This document shows positions 26,674-34,372 of a DNA stretch of 64,000 bases, piece by piece. Positions within the stretch are counted from its first letter, which is position 1, and each line of letters begins with the position of its first letter. Origin of the DNA: Brevibacterium antiquum (GTDB lineage Bacteria; Actinomycetota; Actinomycetes; Actinomycetales; Brevibacteriaceae); NCBI RefSeq assembly GCF_016107655.1, contig NZ_JABASX010000002.1, positions 431,515-495,514 of the forward strand. Direction: 5' to 3'. A program made the position numbers and the translations under genes. Under the pieces are notes generated by a model. It worked only from the letters and a program-made list of their open reading frames with translations, did not search any database and was not told where the DNA came from.

Positions 26674-26728
26674 CCTGAGCCCGCCGGAGTGGGGCGTCCC
26701 ACGACGGCGGATGGCACGGTGGCCGGGT

Positions 26729-26884
26729 GCCTCGGCGGCCTGGGCACCTCGATGGTCGGGTAACTCGACGACCGGGGCGTCTCGACGGTAGGGTCACCTC
26801 GGCGGCCGGGTGACTCGACGGCCAGGTCGTCTCGACAGTTGGGCCACCTCGGCGGCCGGGTGACTCGACGGCCAGGTCGTCTCG
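26729..26884. repeat. Degenerate minisatellite, 50-bp higher-order unit
   Basis: CTCGACGGCCRGGT-like units of about 16-17 bp. The last two higher-order copies (26795-26834 and 26845-26884) are identical over 40 bp, and older copies lie upstream. It fills the gap between the UspA gene and the convergent flavoprotein gene. No plausible protein: the minus-strand frame is Arg/Pro-rich and without family features. Confidence 0.75.
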
Positions 26885-26927
26885 CAGTGACCGTGTTCGG
26901 CACGTGAAATCGGGCCGGGGGTGATTG

Positions 26928-27932
26928 CTACGAGACTGAGCTCATGATGAGTTCGGCGTTGACCTGCGCACCGACCAGGACACCGCTGGCCGCGCTCGCC
27001 ACCACCATGGCCGAGATGTCCGCGCTGTTTCCCACCGCCCAGACTCCGGGTACATCTGTGGCGCCGTTCGCCTCGGCGGGTATGGACGAGCCCATGCCGG
27101 TCGGATGGTCGACGACGGTGCCGCCGAGCTGCTCGAAGATCTCGCCGTTCGCCCGGAAGTAGGGCCCTACGGCCAGAGCGTCGAAAGTCACGCTGTCGTT
27201 GTCGCGCAGCGTGACGACGGTGCCGGCCTCGGTGCGTTCCACCGCTTCGACTGCCGAGTCGACGTAGGCGATGCCAAGCAAGTCGAGCATTCTCCTCTGC
27301 GCCTCATCCGGTGCCGGAGCATTGTGTCGCAGGAAGGTCACGCGGTCGCTGAGCTGGGAGAACATCATCGCCTGGTGGTATGACATGGCGGTAGTGCCGA
27401 TGATGCCGATATTCTGCCCGCGAACCTCGTAGCCGTGGCAATAGGGGCAGTGAAGGACGGTCTCGCCCCACCCATCGGCCAGCCCCGGGATGTCGGGGAG
27501 CACGTCGGTGAGCCCGGTCGCGATGACGATTCGCTTCGCCTCGATGGAGATTCCCTCCGATGTCTCGAGGAAGAAGCCAAGCGCCTCTGGTGCCTGCGTC
27601 CTATTATTGGCGCTGAGGACTGTGGCGTCGATGAACTGGACTCCATATGCTTCGGCCTCCTGACGCCCCTTGGATAGGAGGTCGATCGGATTGACGCCCT
27701 CATGGCCGAGGACGTTGTGAGCGTGAGCGCTCGCCGCGTTGCGTGGGGAACCGGCGTCGATGACGATGACGCTGCGAAGCGAGCGAGCCAAAGCGATCGA
27801 TGCGGCCAGACCACCGGCGCCTCCGCCGATGATGGCCACCTCGACGATGAGCTTCTGCTGGCTGGGCAGGTTTGGCTGACGCTGCTGTGAGGGGTGCGGC
27901 TGAGTCTGCGGAATGGGGTCTGTTTCTGACAT
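26928..27932 (-). CDS. Thioredoxin-reductase-like FAD/NAD(P)H oxidoreductase
   Basis: 334 residues. FAD-binding GxGxxG in VAIIGGGAGGLAASIALAR, the redox-like pair in HCPYCHGYEVRGQ, an NAD(P) loop IGIIGTTAMSYHQ and the C-terminal GVWAVGNSAD. The CPYCHGYE motif differs from CATC of true TrxB and is typical of stand-alone actinobacterial and fungal TrxR-like enzymes; a thioredoxin partner is not nearby. A Gln/Pro-rich head of about 25 residues precedes the fold. It is divergent from an XRE-cupin regulator gene, a pairing that suggests local control. Confidence 0.85.
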   Translation of the reverse strand: MSETDPIPQTQPHPSQQRQPNLPSQQKLIVEVAIIGGGAGGLAASIALARSLRSVIVIDAGSPRNAASAHAHNVLGHEGVNPIDLLSKGRQEAEAYGVQFIDATVLSANNRTQAPEALGFFLETSEGISIEAKRIVIATGLTDVLPDIPGLADGWGETVLHCPYCHGYEVRGQNIGIIGTTAMSYHQAMMFSQLSDRVTFLRHNAPAPDEAQRRMLDLLGIAYVDSAVEAVERTEAGTVVTLRDNDSVTFDALAVGPYFRANGEIFEQLGGTVVDHPTGMGSSIPAEANGATDVPGVWAVGNSADISAMVVASAASGVLVGAQVNAELIMSSVS

Positions 27933-28009
27933 AGCAGTCCTTGGCTCGGGGGTGAGGAAGCGGGTACTTCTGCAGTCTCACCCTTCAAGCTGCCGAAGCG
28001 CAAGCCTGT

Positions 28010-28030
28010 TTGCAGAACTGGCAAATTCTG
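28010..28030. promoter_or_regulatory. Inverted repeats between flavoprotein and XRE-cupin genes
   Basis: CAGAA-N8-TTCTG at 28013-28030 overlaps a second imperfect dyad, TTGCAGAACTGGCAA (28010-28024). It lies 14-34 nt before the regulator start, in the 111-bp divergent gap. It is a candidate operator for the regulator. The claim is sequence-based only. Confidence 0.45.
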
Positions 28031-28043
28031 GCAGTAGTGATCC

Positions 28044-28718
28044 ATGATTGAGGATGCATCGCAGGAATCGAACACAGGCAGACGGGCGAGCGACCGGTCT
28101 GGGCCGCTGGGCACTCGTCAGCTCGGTGCGAAATCTGAGGGGGTCAGCCCACAGGAGGCTATTCAGCAGTCACTCGCCGGTGTCGGCGCCCGCCTGCGAA
28201 ATCTTCGTCAGGAGCAGGGGTGCACCCTCGAGGAGGTGGCCGATTTGGTCGGGATGTCACTGAGTACCTTGTCGCGTCTGGAGTCTGGAAAGCGGAAGCC
28301 CAGCCTGGAGCTGCTCCTTCCTTTGGCGGGCATCTACGGGCTGCCACTCGATGAGCTCGTCGGAGCGCCGCCGATCGGAGACCCGCGAATTCACATCACG
28401 CCACAGAAGATCAATGGTCAGACCGTCCTGCCGCTGAGCCGAGGTTCCATCGGAGTTCAAGCGTTCAAGTACATCGTCGACGGCAAACAGATGCCGAAGC
28501 TCGGCGCGCTGAAAACGCACCCCGGATTCGAATGGGTCTACGTGATCAGAGGCAGGCTCAGTCTGATTATGGGTGACAAATCGATGACCCTGGACGCGGG
28601 GGAAGCTGCTGAATTCGACACCCATACCCCGCAATGGTTCGGAAGCGCGGAGGCGTCCGGCGTCGAGTATCTGAGCCTTTTCGGACCGGAGGGGCAGCGC
28701 GTCCACCTCAGAAAATGA
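28044..28718 (+). CDS. XRE-family regulator with C-terminal cupin domain
   Basis: 224 residues. A helix-turn-helix spans about residues 42-100 (GARLRNLRQEQGCTLEEVADLVGMSLSTLSRLESGKRKPS in parts). A cupin sensor follows (THPGFEWVYVIRGRLSLIMGD, then LDAGEAAEFDTHTPQWFG). Such proteins bind a small ligand or metal in the cupin and regulate the neighbouring gene. The divergent flavoprotein gene is the likely target. The first 40 residues are polar and non-conserved; an internal start cannot be excluded. Confidence 0.85.
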   Translation: MIEDASQESNTGRRASDRSGPLGTRQLGAKSEGVSPQEAIQQSLAGVGARLRNLRQEQGCTLEEVADLVGMSLSTLSRLESGKRKPSLELLLPLAGIYGLPLDELVGAPPIGDPRIHITPQKINGQTVLPLSRGSIGVQAFKYIVDGKQMPKLGALKTHPGFEWVYVIRGRLSLIMGDKSMTLDAGEAAEFDTHTPQWFGSAEASGVEYLSLFGPEGQRVHLRK

Positions 28719-28944
28719 GTTCGCCGAGGTTGCTTCAGGGTCGGGTTGTGACCGGGAAGGTCGGTCGATCAATGGCCTCATCTGCTCTGATTCCAGATCT
28801 GAAGAATCAAACTACAGAAGGGCGTCGAATAGTCCGATGATGATCCCAAAAGAATAGAACACAACTATAGACGGGATGTCTGTGGTGGGAGTAAAATTGG
28901 AATCAAGCGGACAACACGGCAGTTGACGAACGGATTCCGAGATC

Positions 28945-31257
28945 ATGACGCTCACCCCCGACCGCAATCGACACAAGAAGAATGGGCATGGCGAACCAGC
29001 CTCTCCCGCTGTGCCTGGTGGGGAAGACGAGGTGGGCCAGGGATCTCCCACCTATCGAGAGCTTCTGCGTGATGCAGGCTTCGACCTTGATGGTCACCCA
29101 TTGGCAGATCGCTTCGATGACGTAGCCATGCCGCCCCCGAACGATTTCGAATTCGCCGACGCGTATCATCCTGCCGAGCCTGCGGAACGAGCCGAATCGA
29201 CAAAATCTGCGGAATCCTCCGAGTGGACAGAGCCTTACGAGGTTCGTGAGTCGATCGATCCCGCACGAGCCGATGAGTTCACAGACGCTGAGCGACGAGC
29301 CCGTTGGAGTGGCCGCAACCCGTGGGAGGCGAGCGTTGATGATTCGGATGCGCAGGCCGAACTCAAGCGTCGTGCAGCAGAGATCGACGCTGAAAAAGAA
29401 GAGTGGATGCAAAGGAAGTCCGAGGAAGCTGAGGCCGAGCGCAGTGCCAGTGAGGACACCTCGGAAAATAGCGAAGACGACGACTGGGCAGTCTTCCTGG
29501 GTCAGCAGTCTACGGATGAATCGAATGGCGGAGAATCTCCGAACCGTTCAAGGCTTACGAGCGAGACCGACTCTGATTCGGTTCGAGGTGGCGCCGCCGA
29601 CTGCGACTCTGCTCCGCTTGGTGGCTCCGATTCAGATGTCGCCTCTGCTCCGGAGCATCCTCTTCTTGACGAGCACGCCTGGGTGAGTTTGGAGCGTATC
29701 GCTCCGGAAGTTGCGAACAGCGTTCACGGACTTCGGTCCCTCGTCGGTGACCTCGAATCGTTCAATCGTCCGATGGGTCCCGACGACGCGATAACGGTGT
29801 TGGATGGGCTGGAGGCAGTCAACAGGTTGGTCGAATCACTCTCAGTCGTGACTCTCTCCGTCTTCGAACGGGTGGGAACCCCTCGAGACTATGGGGCGAA
29901 GTCGACGAAGGCGCTGGTCCAGAACCGCCTCAACATCTCCGAAAGAGAGGCCTACCGTCGATCTGAGCTGGCTGAGAAACTGGGCAATCAGGTCAATTTC
30001 AGCGGCCAGTCAATCGGGCCGAAGTTTCCTGTGGTGTCCCAGGCCCTGCGACGCGGATCGCTCTCATCAACACAGGCGAGCACAATCATCGGTTGCCTGA
30101 AAGACTTGCCACTTCGAGTGAGTCCGGAGGATCAGTTCGAAGCGGAGAGAATCCTGGTTGAAAAGGCTCCGACTGTGCGTGTGAAGGACATCCAGCAGCT
30201 ATTCAACGAGATTCTCGCTTGGCTCGATCCGGATGGCGAGCTGCCAGATGAAGCCCCAAAGCGTGATGAACTCTCAGTCAGCCTGCGTCAGCGAAAAGAC
30301 GGAACCTGGGCGCTGAAGGGAGTCCTCGATCCCGTAACGGGCGGCATCATGAGCGGACACCTCACATCGAGGATCAAAGCCGACCACAGAGAGACTTCAA
30401 GTTCTGACCAGCAGCAAGATTCGGCCACAGACTCAGACTCGATTTCCGCCGGAAGCATCTCGGCGGCGGACCAAGAGGTGGTCGACGTATTCAGCCAGGT
30501 TCTGCGAGGCGATCGCTCAGACGCAGTTGACCCCTCGCTGGAGCTCGGCTTCGACCATCAAATGGGTGACTGGCAGCGCGAGGCGAAGGATGAACGCGCC
30601 ACTGATGACCGTGACGTTCCGCCCGGATATGGAGTGAGGGAAGACGGCTCGACGGTGGCTATGGCCGGTCGCCAACCGAGCGTGAAGAACAAGATCTATG
30701 AACGGTTCGCCACAATGATCGGACGGATCGAAATGAATCGAGTGATGGCGGGTGCGCCCTTCGCGCTCGTGGTCACAGCGAAAGCTGAGGACCTTGCGAA
30801 GCAGTCTGGTCGTGCTGTCACCGACGCAGAGGCATCATTTCCGATGCAAACAGCCTCCTACGAAGGACTGAACGGCTCGGTGTTCTTCCACCTCATGGGA
30901 GAGAAGACGAAGAGTATGGAGCTTGCCACCGAGAGACGGTTCGCCACCTCGAAGCAATTGGCGATTCTCTCCAGCAGAGACCAAGGCTGCACATTCCCCG
31001 GTTGTGACACCCCACCCGGATGGTGCGATGCACACCATATAGTTCCGTGGGCGAACGAAGGCAGGACCGATGTCAATAATCTGACATTGGCATGTGGATC
31101 CCATCACCACCTGATCGACGATTCGGATTGGCACACCGTGATGCTCAAGGATGGGCGCCCGGCATGGGTGCCGCCTGCGACGATCGATCCCGCCAGACGC
31201 CCGATCTTGCACGCACGATTCATTGCAAAAGAGATCACCGATACTCTCTTCGACTAG
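28945..31257 (+). CDS. DUF222 / HNH endonuclease-like protein (13E12 type)
   Basis: 770 residues. An acidic, repeat-poor disordered head (residues 1-240, rich in Glu/Ser/Asp) is followed by a DUF222 domain (EAVNRLVESLSVVTLSVFERVG; STKALVQNRLNISEREAYRRSELAEKLG). The C-terminal HNH motif is at about 680-725: CTFPGCDTPPGWCDAHHIVPW, then NNLTLACGSHHHLIDD, in parts. These multicopy actinobacterial genes are presumed nucleases of unknown role, possibly mobile. Its GC looks lower than that of its neighbours, and the 226 bp upstream are AT-rich for this window. No flanking repeat was recognised. Confidence 0.85.
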   Translation: MTLTPDRNRHKKNGHGEPASPAVPGGEDEVGQGSPTYRELLRDAGFDLDGHPLADRFDDVAMPPPNDFEFADAYHPAEPAERAESTKSAESSEWTEPYEVRESIDPARADEFTDAERRARWSGRNPWEASVDDSDAQAELKRRAAEIDAEKEEWMQRKSEEAEAERSASEDTSENSEDDDWAVFLGQQSTDESNGGESPNRSRLTSETDSDSVRGGAADCDSAPLGGSDSDVASAPEHPLLDEHAWVSLERIAPEVANSVHGLRSLVGDLESFNRPMGPDDAITVLDGLEAVNRLVESLSVVTLSVFERVGTPRDYGAKSTKALVQNRLNISEREAYRRSELAEKLGNQVNFSGQSIGPKFPVVSQALRRGSLSSTQASTIIGCLKDLPLRVSPEDQFEAERILVEKAPTVRVKDIQQLFNEILAWLDPDGELPDEAPKRDELSVSLRQRKDGTWALKGVLDPVTGGIMSGHLTSRIKADHRETSSSDQQQDSATDSDSISAGSISAADQEVVDVFSQVLRGDRSDAVDPSLELGFDHQMGDWQREAKDERATDDRDVPPGYGVREDGSTVAMAGRQPSVKNKIYERFATMIGRIEMNRVMAGAPFALVVTAKAEDLAKQSGRAVTDAEASFPMQTASYEGLNGSVFFHLMGEKTKSMELATERRFATSKQLAILSSRDQGCTFPGCDTPPGWCDAHHIVPWANEGRTDVNNLTLACGSHHHLIDDSDWHTVMLKDGRPAWVPPATIDPARRPILHARFIAKEITDTLFD

Positions 31258-31438
31258 TGCTGGCTTAGCGGGGCAGGGGAGAAGTGTGCGTCGCCTGAAG
31301 TCTGCCACTGTCTGATGTCTGTCTCCGCCAGATATGCCAGGGGTGCGGTCACCAGGACGTGAGCAAGGTCAAGCGGTGCAGTCCCAGGTCACGTGGGGAA
31401 TGAGGAATGAAGCTGTTGAGACAGCTGTTGCCATGGTT

Positions 31439-32512
31439 ATGGAGCTTTCTATTCTTGACCTTGTGCCGGTCCGTGTCGGACAGAGCACCTCAGATTCATT
31501 CGCTGCCTCCCACGAACTGATTCAGTCCGCGGACAAACTGGGGTACACCCGCTATTGGGTTGCCGAACACCACAACATGCCATCGATCGCGTCAACGATG
31601 CCCGGCGCCGAACTCATGTACCTCGGCCAGGGAACCGAGCGCATTCGCCTCGGATCCGGCGGCGTGATGCTGCCCAACCACGCTCCGCTGGCAGTAGCGG
31701 AACTCTTCTCCCTCCTCTCGGCGGTCTACGGTGACCGCATCGACCTGGGGATCGGACGGGCACCCGGCACCGATCCGATCACCTCGGCGGCTATGAGGGG
31801 ACACCTCGGCGAAGGTCGAATGGTCGATAGGGAGGGGCGAACAGTCGATCCCGTCGAACAATTCCCGCAGCACGTCATCGACACGTTGAGCCTGATGAAG
31901 CCCGAAGGTCTGCACGTTCCGCTCCATGGCGGCCGTGAGCACGTCCTGCATGCGACTCCTGCCGCCGTGCCGGGAACACAGCCATTGCCGTGGCTGCTCG
32001 GCTCATCCGGCTACTCCGCCCGACTAGCTGCCCAGCTCGGCATGCCCTACGTGTTCGCCAACCACTTCGCGGCGGGTGCCACGACCGGAATGAAGATCTA
32101 TCGTGACAACTTCACCCCGGGTGCGTACGGCGACAAGCCGCAGACCTTCGTCACGGTCAATGCAGTGGTCTCGCCGACTGAGGAAGAAGCGCAGCTGCGC
32201 TCCGAGCCGTTCCTGTTGCAGATGTCTCGCCTGCGAACCGGCGGACGAATGGAACCTTTGCGCTTGGCCGGCGATGACGTGCGATCAATCAGGACCGACC
32301 AGGAACGTATGGTCGGTGAAGAGATGTCTGAGAACTGGATCATCGGCGACGCCAAATCCGCCAAAGCCCAGCTCGAAGAGCTCGCCAGTCGTTTCGAGGT
32401 CGACGAGATCATGATCCAGCCCGTCGCAGGAGCAATGGAAGGTGAAGGTCTCCGCCAGGACGCTGCGAGGATCCAATCGCTTGAGCTTCTGGCCGCTGAG
32501 CTCCTCAACTGA
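31439..32512 (+). CDS. Luciferase-like (LLM) flavin-dependent oxidoreductase
   Basis: 357 residues. MELSILDLVPVRVGQS, AEHHNMPSIAST, RIRLGSGGVMLPNHAPLAVAE and RIDLGIGRAPGTDP are hallmarks of the FMN-dependent alkanal-monooxygenase-like group. The family oxidises varied organics; substrate unknown. ATG 31439 was chosen because MELSILDLVP is the usual opening; ATG 31433 is equally in frame, and neither has a good ribosome-binding site. A 38-bp hairpin follows the gene. Confidence 0.83.
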   Translation: MELSILDLVPVRVGQSTSDSFAASHELIQSADKLGYTRYWVAEHHNMPSIASTMPGAELMYLGQGTERIRLGSGGVMLPNHAPLAVAELFSLLSAVYGDRIDLGIGRAPGTDPITSAAMRGHLGEGRMVDREGRTVDPVEQFPQHVIDTLSLMKPEGLHVPLHGGREHVLHATPAAVPGTQPLPWLLGSSGYSARLAAQLGMPYVFANHFAAGATTGMKIYRDNFTPGAYGDKPQTFVTVNAVVSPTEEEAQLRSEPFLLQMSRLRTGGRMEPLRLAGDDVRSIRTDQERMVGEEMSENWIIGDAKSAKAQLEELASRFEVDEIMIQPVAGAMEGEGLRQDAARIQSLELLAAELLN

Positions 32513-32886
32513 AGGCACCAGGTCTGAGCTGACAGCTGCGGCCTGGCCTGAACACCCGATCTAGAACTGAAGGCGGCGCACCGAAATTGGGAGGCCGCCT
32601 TCAGCTGCAATGCTCGTCCGAAGTCTCATCTCTGTATCGATTGGGACAAGGGCACTTCTTTTCAACGTGGCATCGCGATATCCTGCCACAGTGTCGACAT
32701 TGTCGTCTGCTTCCGAGTGGGCGGTAATATTGGCACTGTGCGGCGCTTCGATGCGCATGGGTTCGATCGATGTCGACCACAGACTTCGATACCGGTCGAT
32801 GCCATGGGTGGCGGAGCACGCATACCGAATGACGTTCGGAGACTTCCCCCACGCGGGAGTGACACCCGCAGACCGAAAGAGAAATG
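32513..32886. other. Intergenic region before the NlpC/P60 gene
   Basis: Besides the hairpin at 32567-32604, the 280 bp before the hydrolase gene are unannotated. A short stem GCGGG-N7-CCCGC lies about 30 nt before the start. Because actinobacterial NlpC/P60 genes are often under ydaO (c-di-AMP) riboswitches I looked for that pattern, and I do not see its conserved boxes. No credible gene. Confidence 0.4.
32567..32604 (+). terminator. Hairpin after the LLM oxidoreductase gene
   Basis: CTGAAGGCGGC (32567-32577) pairs perfectly with GCCGCCTTCAG (32594-32604) around a 16-nt loop, about 55 nt after the stop. No T-run follows. Confidence 0.5.
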
Positions 32887-33975
32887 ATGCGTACCAAAAT
32901 TGCTGTTTCGGCGGCACTTGGGCTCGGACTTGTATTCGGCGCAGGAGCTCCTGCGCTGTCGAGCAACCTGACGTCGACCGATGAAGAATCTGCAACGGAC
33001 TTGGCAGCTGCAGTCGTCCCGGGCCAGGAGCTTGAGCGGATCACCGACGGAAAGATCGAAAAGGGCGAAACCGCCTACGTCGATGTCACTGTCGCCACCC
33101 TGTGGACCGATTCGAAAGCGCCCCGGAAGGTCGACAAGCCTGCCCTCGGCCATCCAGTCGACCTCGACAAATGGAACAAGAATCTCAAGAAGACCGATGT
33201 GCGACGCGGTCTGACCGGCAAGGTCGAGACGCAAGCCGCATACGGTTCCGAAGTCACTGTCCTCAAAACCAAGGGCGACTGGGCCAAGGTTGCGGTCAAG
33301 GATCAATCGACGTCCAAGAACAAGAAGGGCTACCCGGGCTGGGTGCCGAAGAAGCAGCTTGTCGAGAACGACCGATTCGGGCAGCTCAAGGACGACCAGC
33401 CCCGCGCGGTCGTGACGAAGAAGAAGAGTGAACTCGAAGGTATTGAGTTCACCAAGGACACCGGTGCGGATGTCAGCTTCAACGTCGATCTTCCGCTCAT
33501 TGCCCAAGACGTCGATGATGTGCGCGTGGCGCTCCCCGGTGGCGGTGCAGCGTGGATCGACTTCGACGACGTCGCCGTCTACGACACCGGTGGCAAGCCA
33601 GCGAAGCCCAGTGGCTCTGACCTCGTCAAGACTGCGAAGCAGTTCGACGGATTGCGTTACCTGTGGGCCGGAGTCTCGCCCTACGGCTTCGACTGCTCGG
33701 GCTTCACCTACAGCATCTACCGGGCCCATGGCATCGACATTCCCCGTGACTCGGGAGAGCAGGCCACCGCCGGTAAGAAGGTCTCCGAAGGTGACCTCAA
33801 AGCAGGCGATCTGCTGTTCTTCTCGACCAGCTCGGGCACCGTCCATCACGTCGGAATGTACGTCGGCGACGGCAAGATGATCCATTCGCCCAACGCGTCC
33901 AAAGACGTCTATGTCACCGACTGGAAGTCGTGGGACACCGGCAATGAGTTCTCCGGAGCTCGCCGAATCATCTGA
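32887..33975 (+). CDS. Secreted NlpC/P60 peptidoglycan endopeptidase with SH3-like region
   Basis: 362 residues. A signal peptide (RTKIAVSAALGLGLVFGAGAPALSS) is followed by bacterial-SH3-like sequence (about 90-150: VLKTKGDWAKVAVKD, GYPGWVPKKQL) and a C-terminal NlpC/P60 domain. The catalytic Cys is in YGFDCSGFTYSIYRAHGI; the His pair is in VHHVGMYVGDGKMIHSPN. It cleaves stem peptides, usually between D-Glu and diaminopimelate, outside the cell. ATG 32884 directly upstream is an alternative start. It could supply peptides to the importer at 13491-19152. Confidence 0.88.
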   Translation: MRTKIAVSAALGLGLVFGAGAPALSSNLTSTDEESATDLAAAVVPGQELERITDGKIEKGETAYVDVTVATLWTDSKAPRKVDKPALGHPVDLDKWNKNLKKTDVRRGLTGKVETQAAYGSEVTVLKTKGDWAKVAVKDQSTSKNKKGYPGWVPKKQLVENDRFGQLKDDQPRAVVTKKKSELEGIEFTKDTGADVSFNVDLPLIAQDVDDVRVALPGGGAAWIDFDDVAVYDTGGKPAKPSGSDLVKTAKQFDGLRYLWAGVSPYGFDCSGFTYSIYRAHGIDIPRDSGEQATAGKKVSEGDLKAGDLLFFSTSSGTVHHVGMYVGDGKMIHSPNASKDVYVTDWKSWDTGNEFSGARRII

Positions 33976-34024
33976 GCTCGGCATTGAGCGGTTGGCTGAT
34001 TCCGGCCGACACCGATGTCGCAGT

Positions 34025-34069
34025 CATTGACGTCGCAAGTGCTGACGTCGCAAGTGCTGACGGCGCAAG
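34025..34069. repeat. Three 15-bp direct repeats
   Basis: YRYTGACGTCGCAAG-like units at 34025, 34040 and 34055, abutting the terminator. The third differs at one base (GACGGCGCAAG). Intergenic. Confidence 0.7.
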
Positions 34070-34123
34070 ACAGAGCGAAGGCCGATGCCCCACTTGAAAT
34101 GGGGAATCGGCCTTCGCTCTGTC
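34069..34123. terminator. Strong bidirectional terminator between NlpC/P60 gene and pepN
   Basis: An 18-bp perfect outer stem (34069-34086 with 34106-34123) encloses a second stem CCCCA/TGGGG and loop CTTGAAA. It sits between convergent genes. Confidence 0.8.
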
Positions 34124-34198
34124 TCGTCATGCACCTGCCCGGTCGCTGCGGAAGAGGCAGCAGTCCTGGCTCCGGTTAGGCGGCAACAGCCGCCCGGT

Positions 34199-34372
34199 CA
34201 GGCCCACTGAGCTGACTTGTCAGGCCCGCTGGGTCGCCTGGTCTGGCCCGCCGAACGGCCCTGTCTGGCCCGCCGAACGGCCCTGTCTGGCCCGCTGAGC
34301 TGACCTGTCTGGCCCACCGGTTCGTCCGGTGGCCCGCCGAAGAGACAGACAGGCCCACTCGAGGGGACAGGT
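34199..34372. repeat. Minisatellite of eight 22-bp units
   Basis: Units start at 34199, 34221, 34243, 34265, 34287, 34309, 34331 (shortened to 20 bp) and 34351. Units 3 and 4 are identical (CTGGCCCGCCGAACGGCCCTGT); others vary in the last half. The array ends exactly at the pepN stop codon, so it forms the mRNA 3' end of pepN on the minus strand. Confidence 0.85.

Larger units (their letters stand above)
33976..34371. other. 396-bp repeat-rich gap between convergent genes
   Basis: Holds, in order, the 3 x 15-bp array, the long terminator and the 8 x 22-bp array. An open minus-strand frame across it is a by-product of the repeats. Confidence 0.6.

Noticed and set aside
26667..26903. 78-residue minus-strand frame in the 50-bp repeat region
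   Set aside because: Composed of Arg/Pro-rich repeat translation, without a ribosome-binding site or family resemblance.
32605..32886. ydaO/c-di-AMP riboswitch upstream of the NlpC/P60 gene
   Set aside because: Expected by analogy, but the conserved paired segments of that riboswitch could not be found. A covariance-model search would settle it.
34199..34372. Possible CRISPR array
   Set aside because: Units are contiguous 22-mers with no spacers of constant length, and no cas genes are present.
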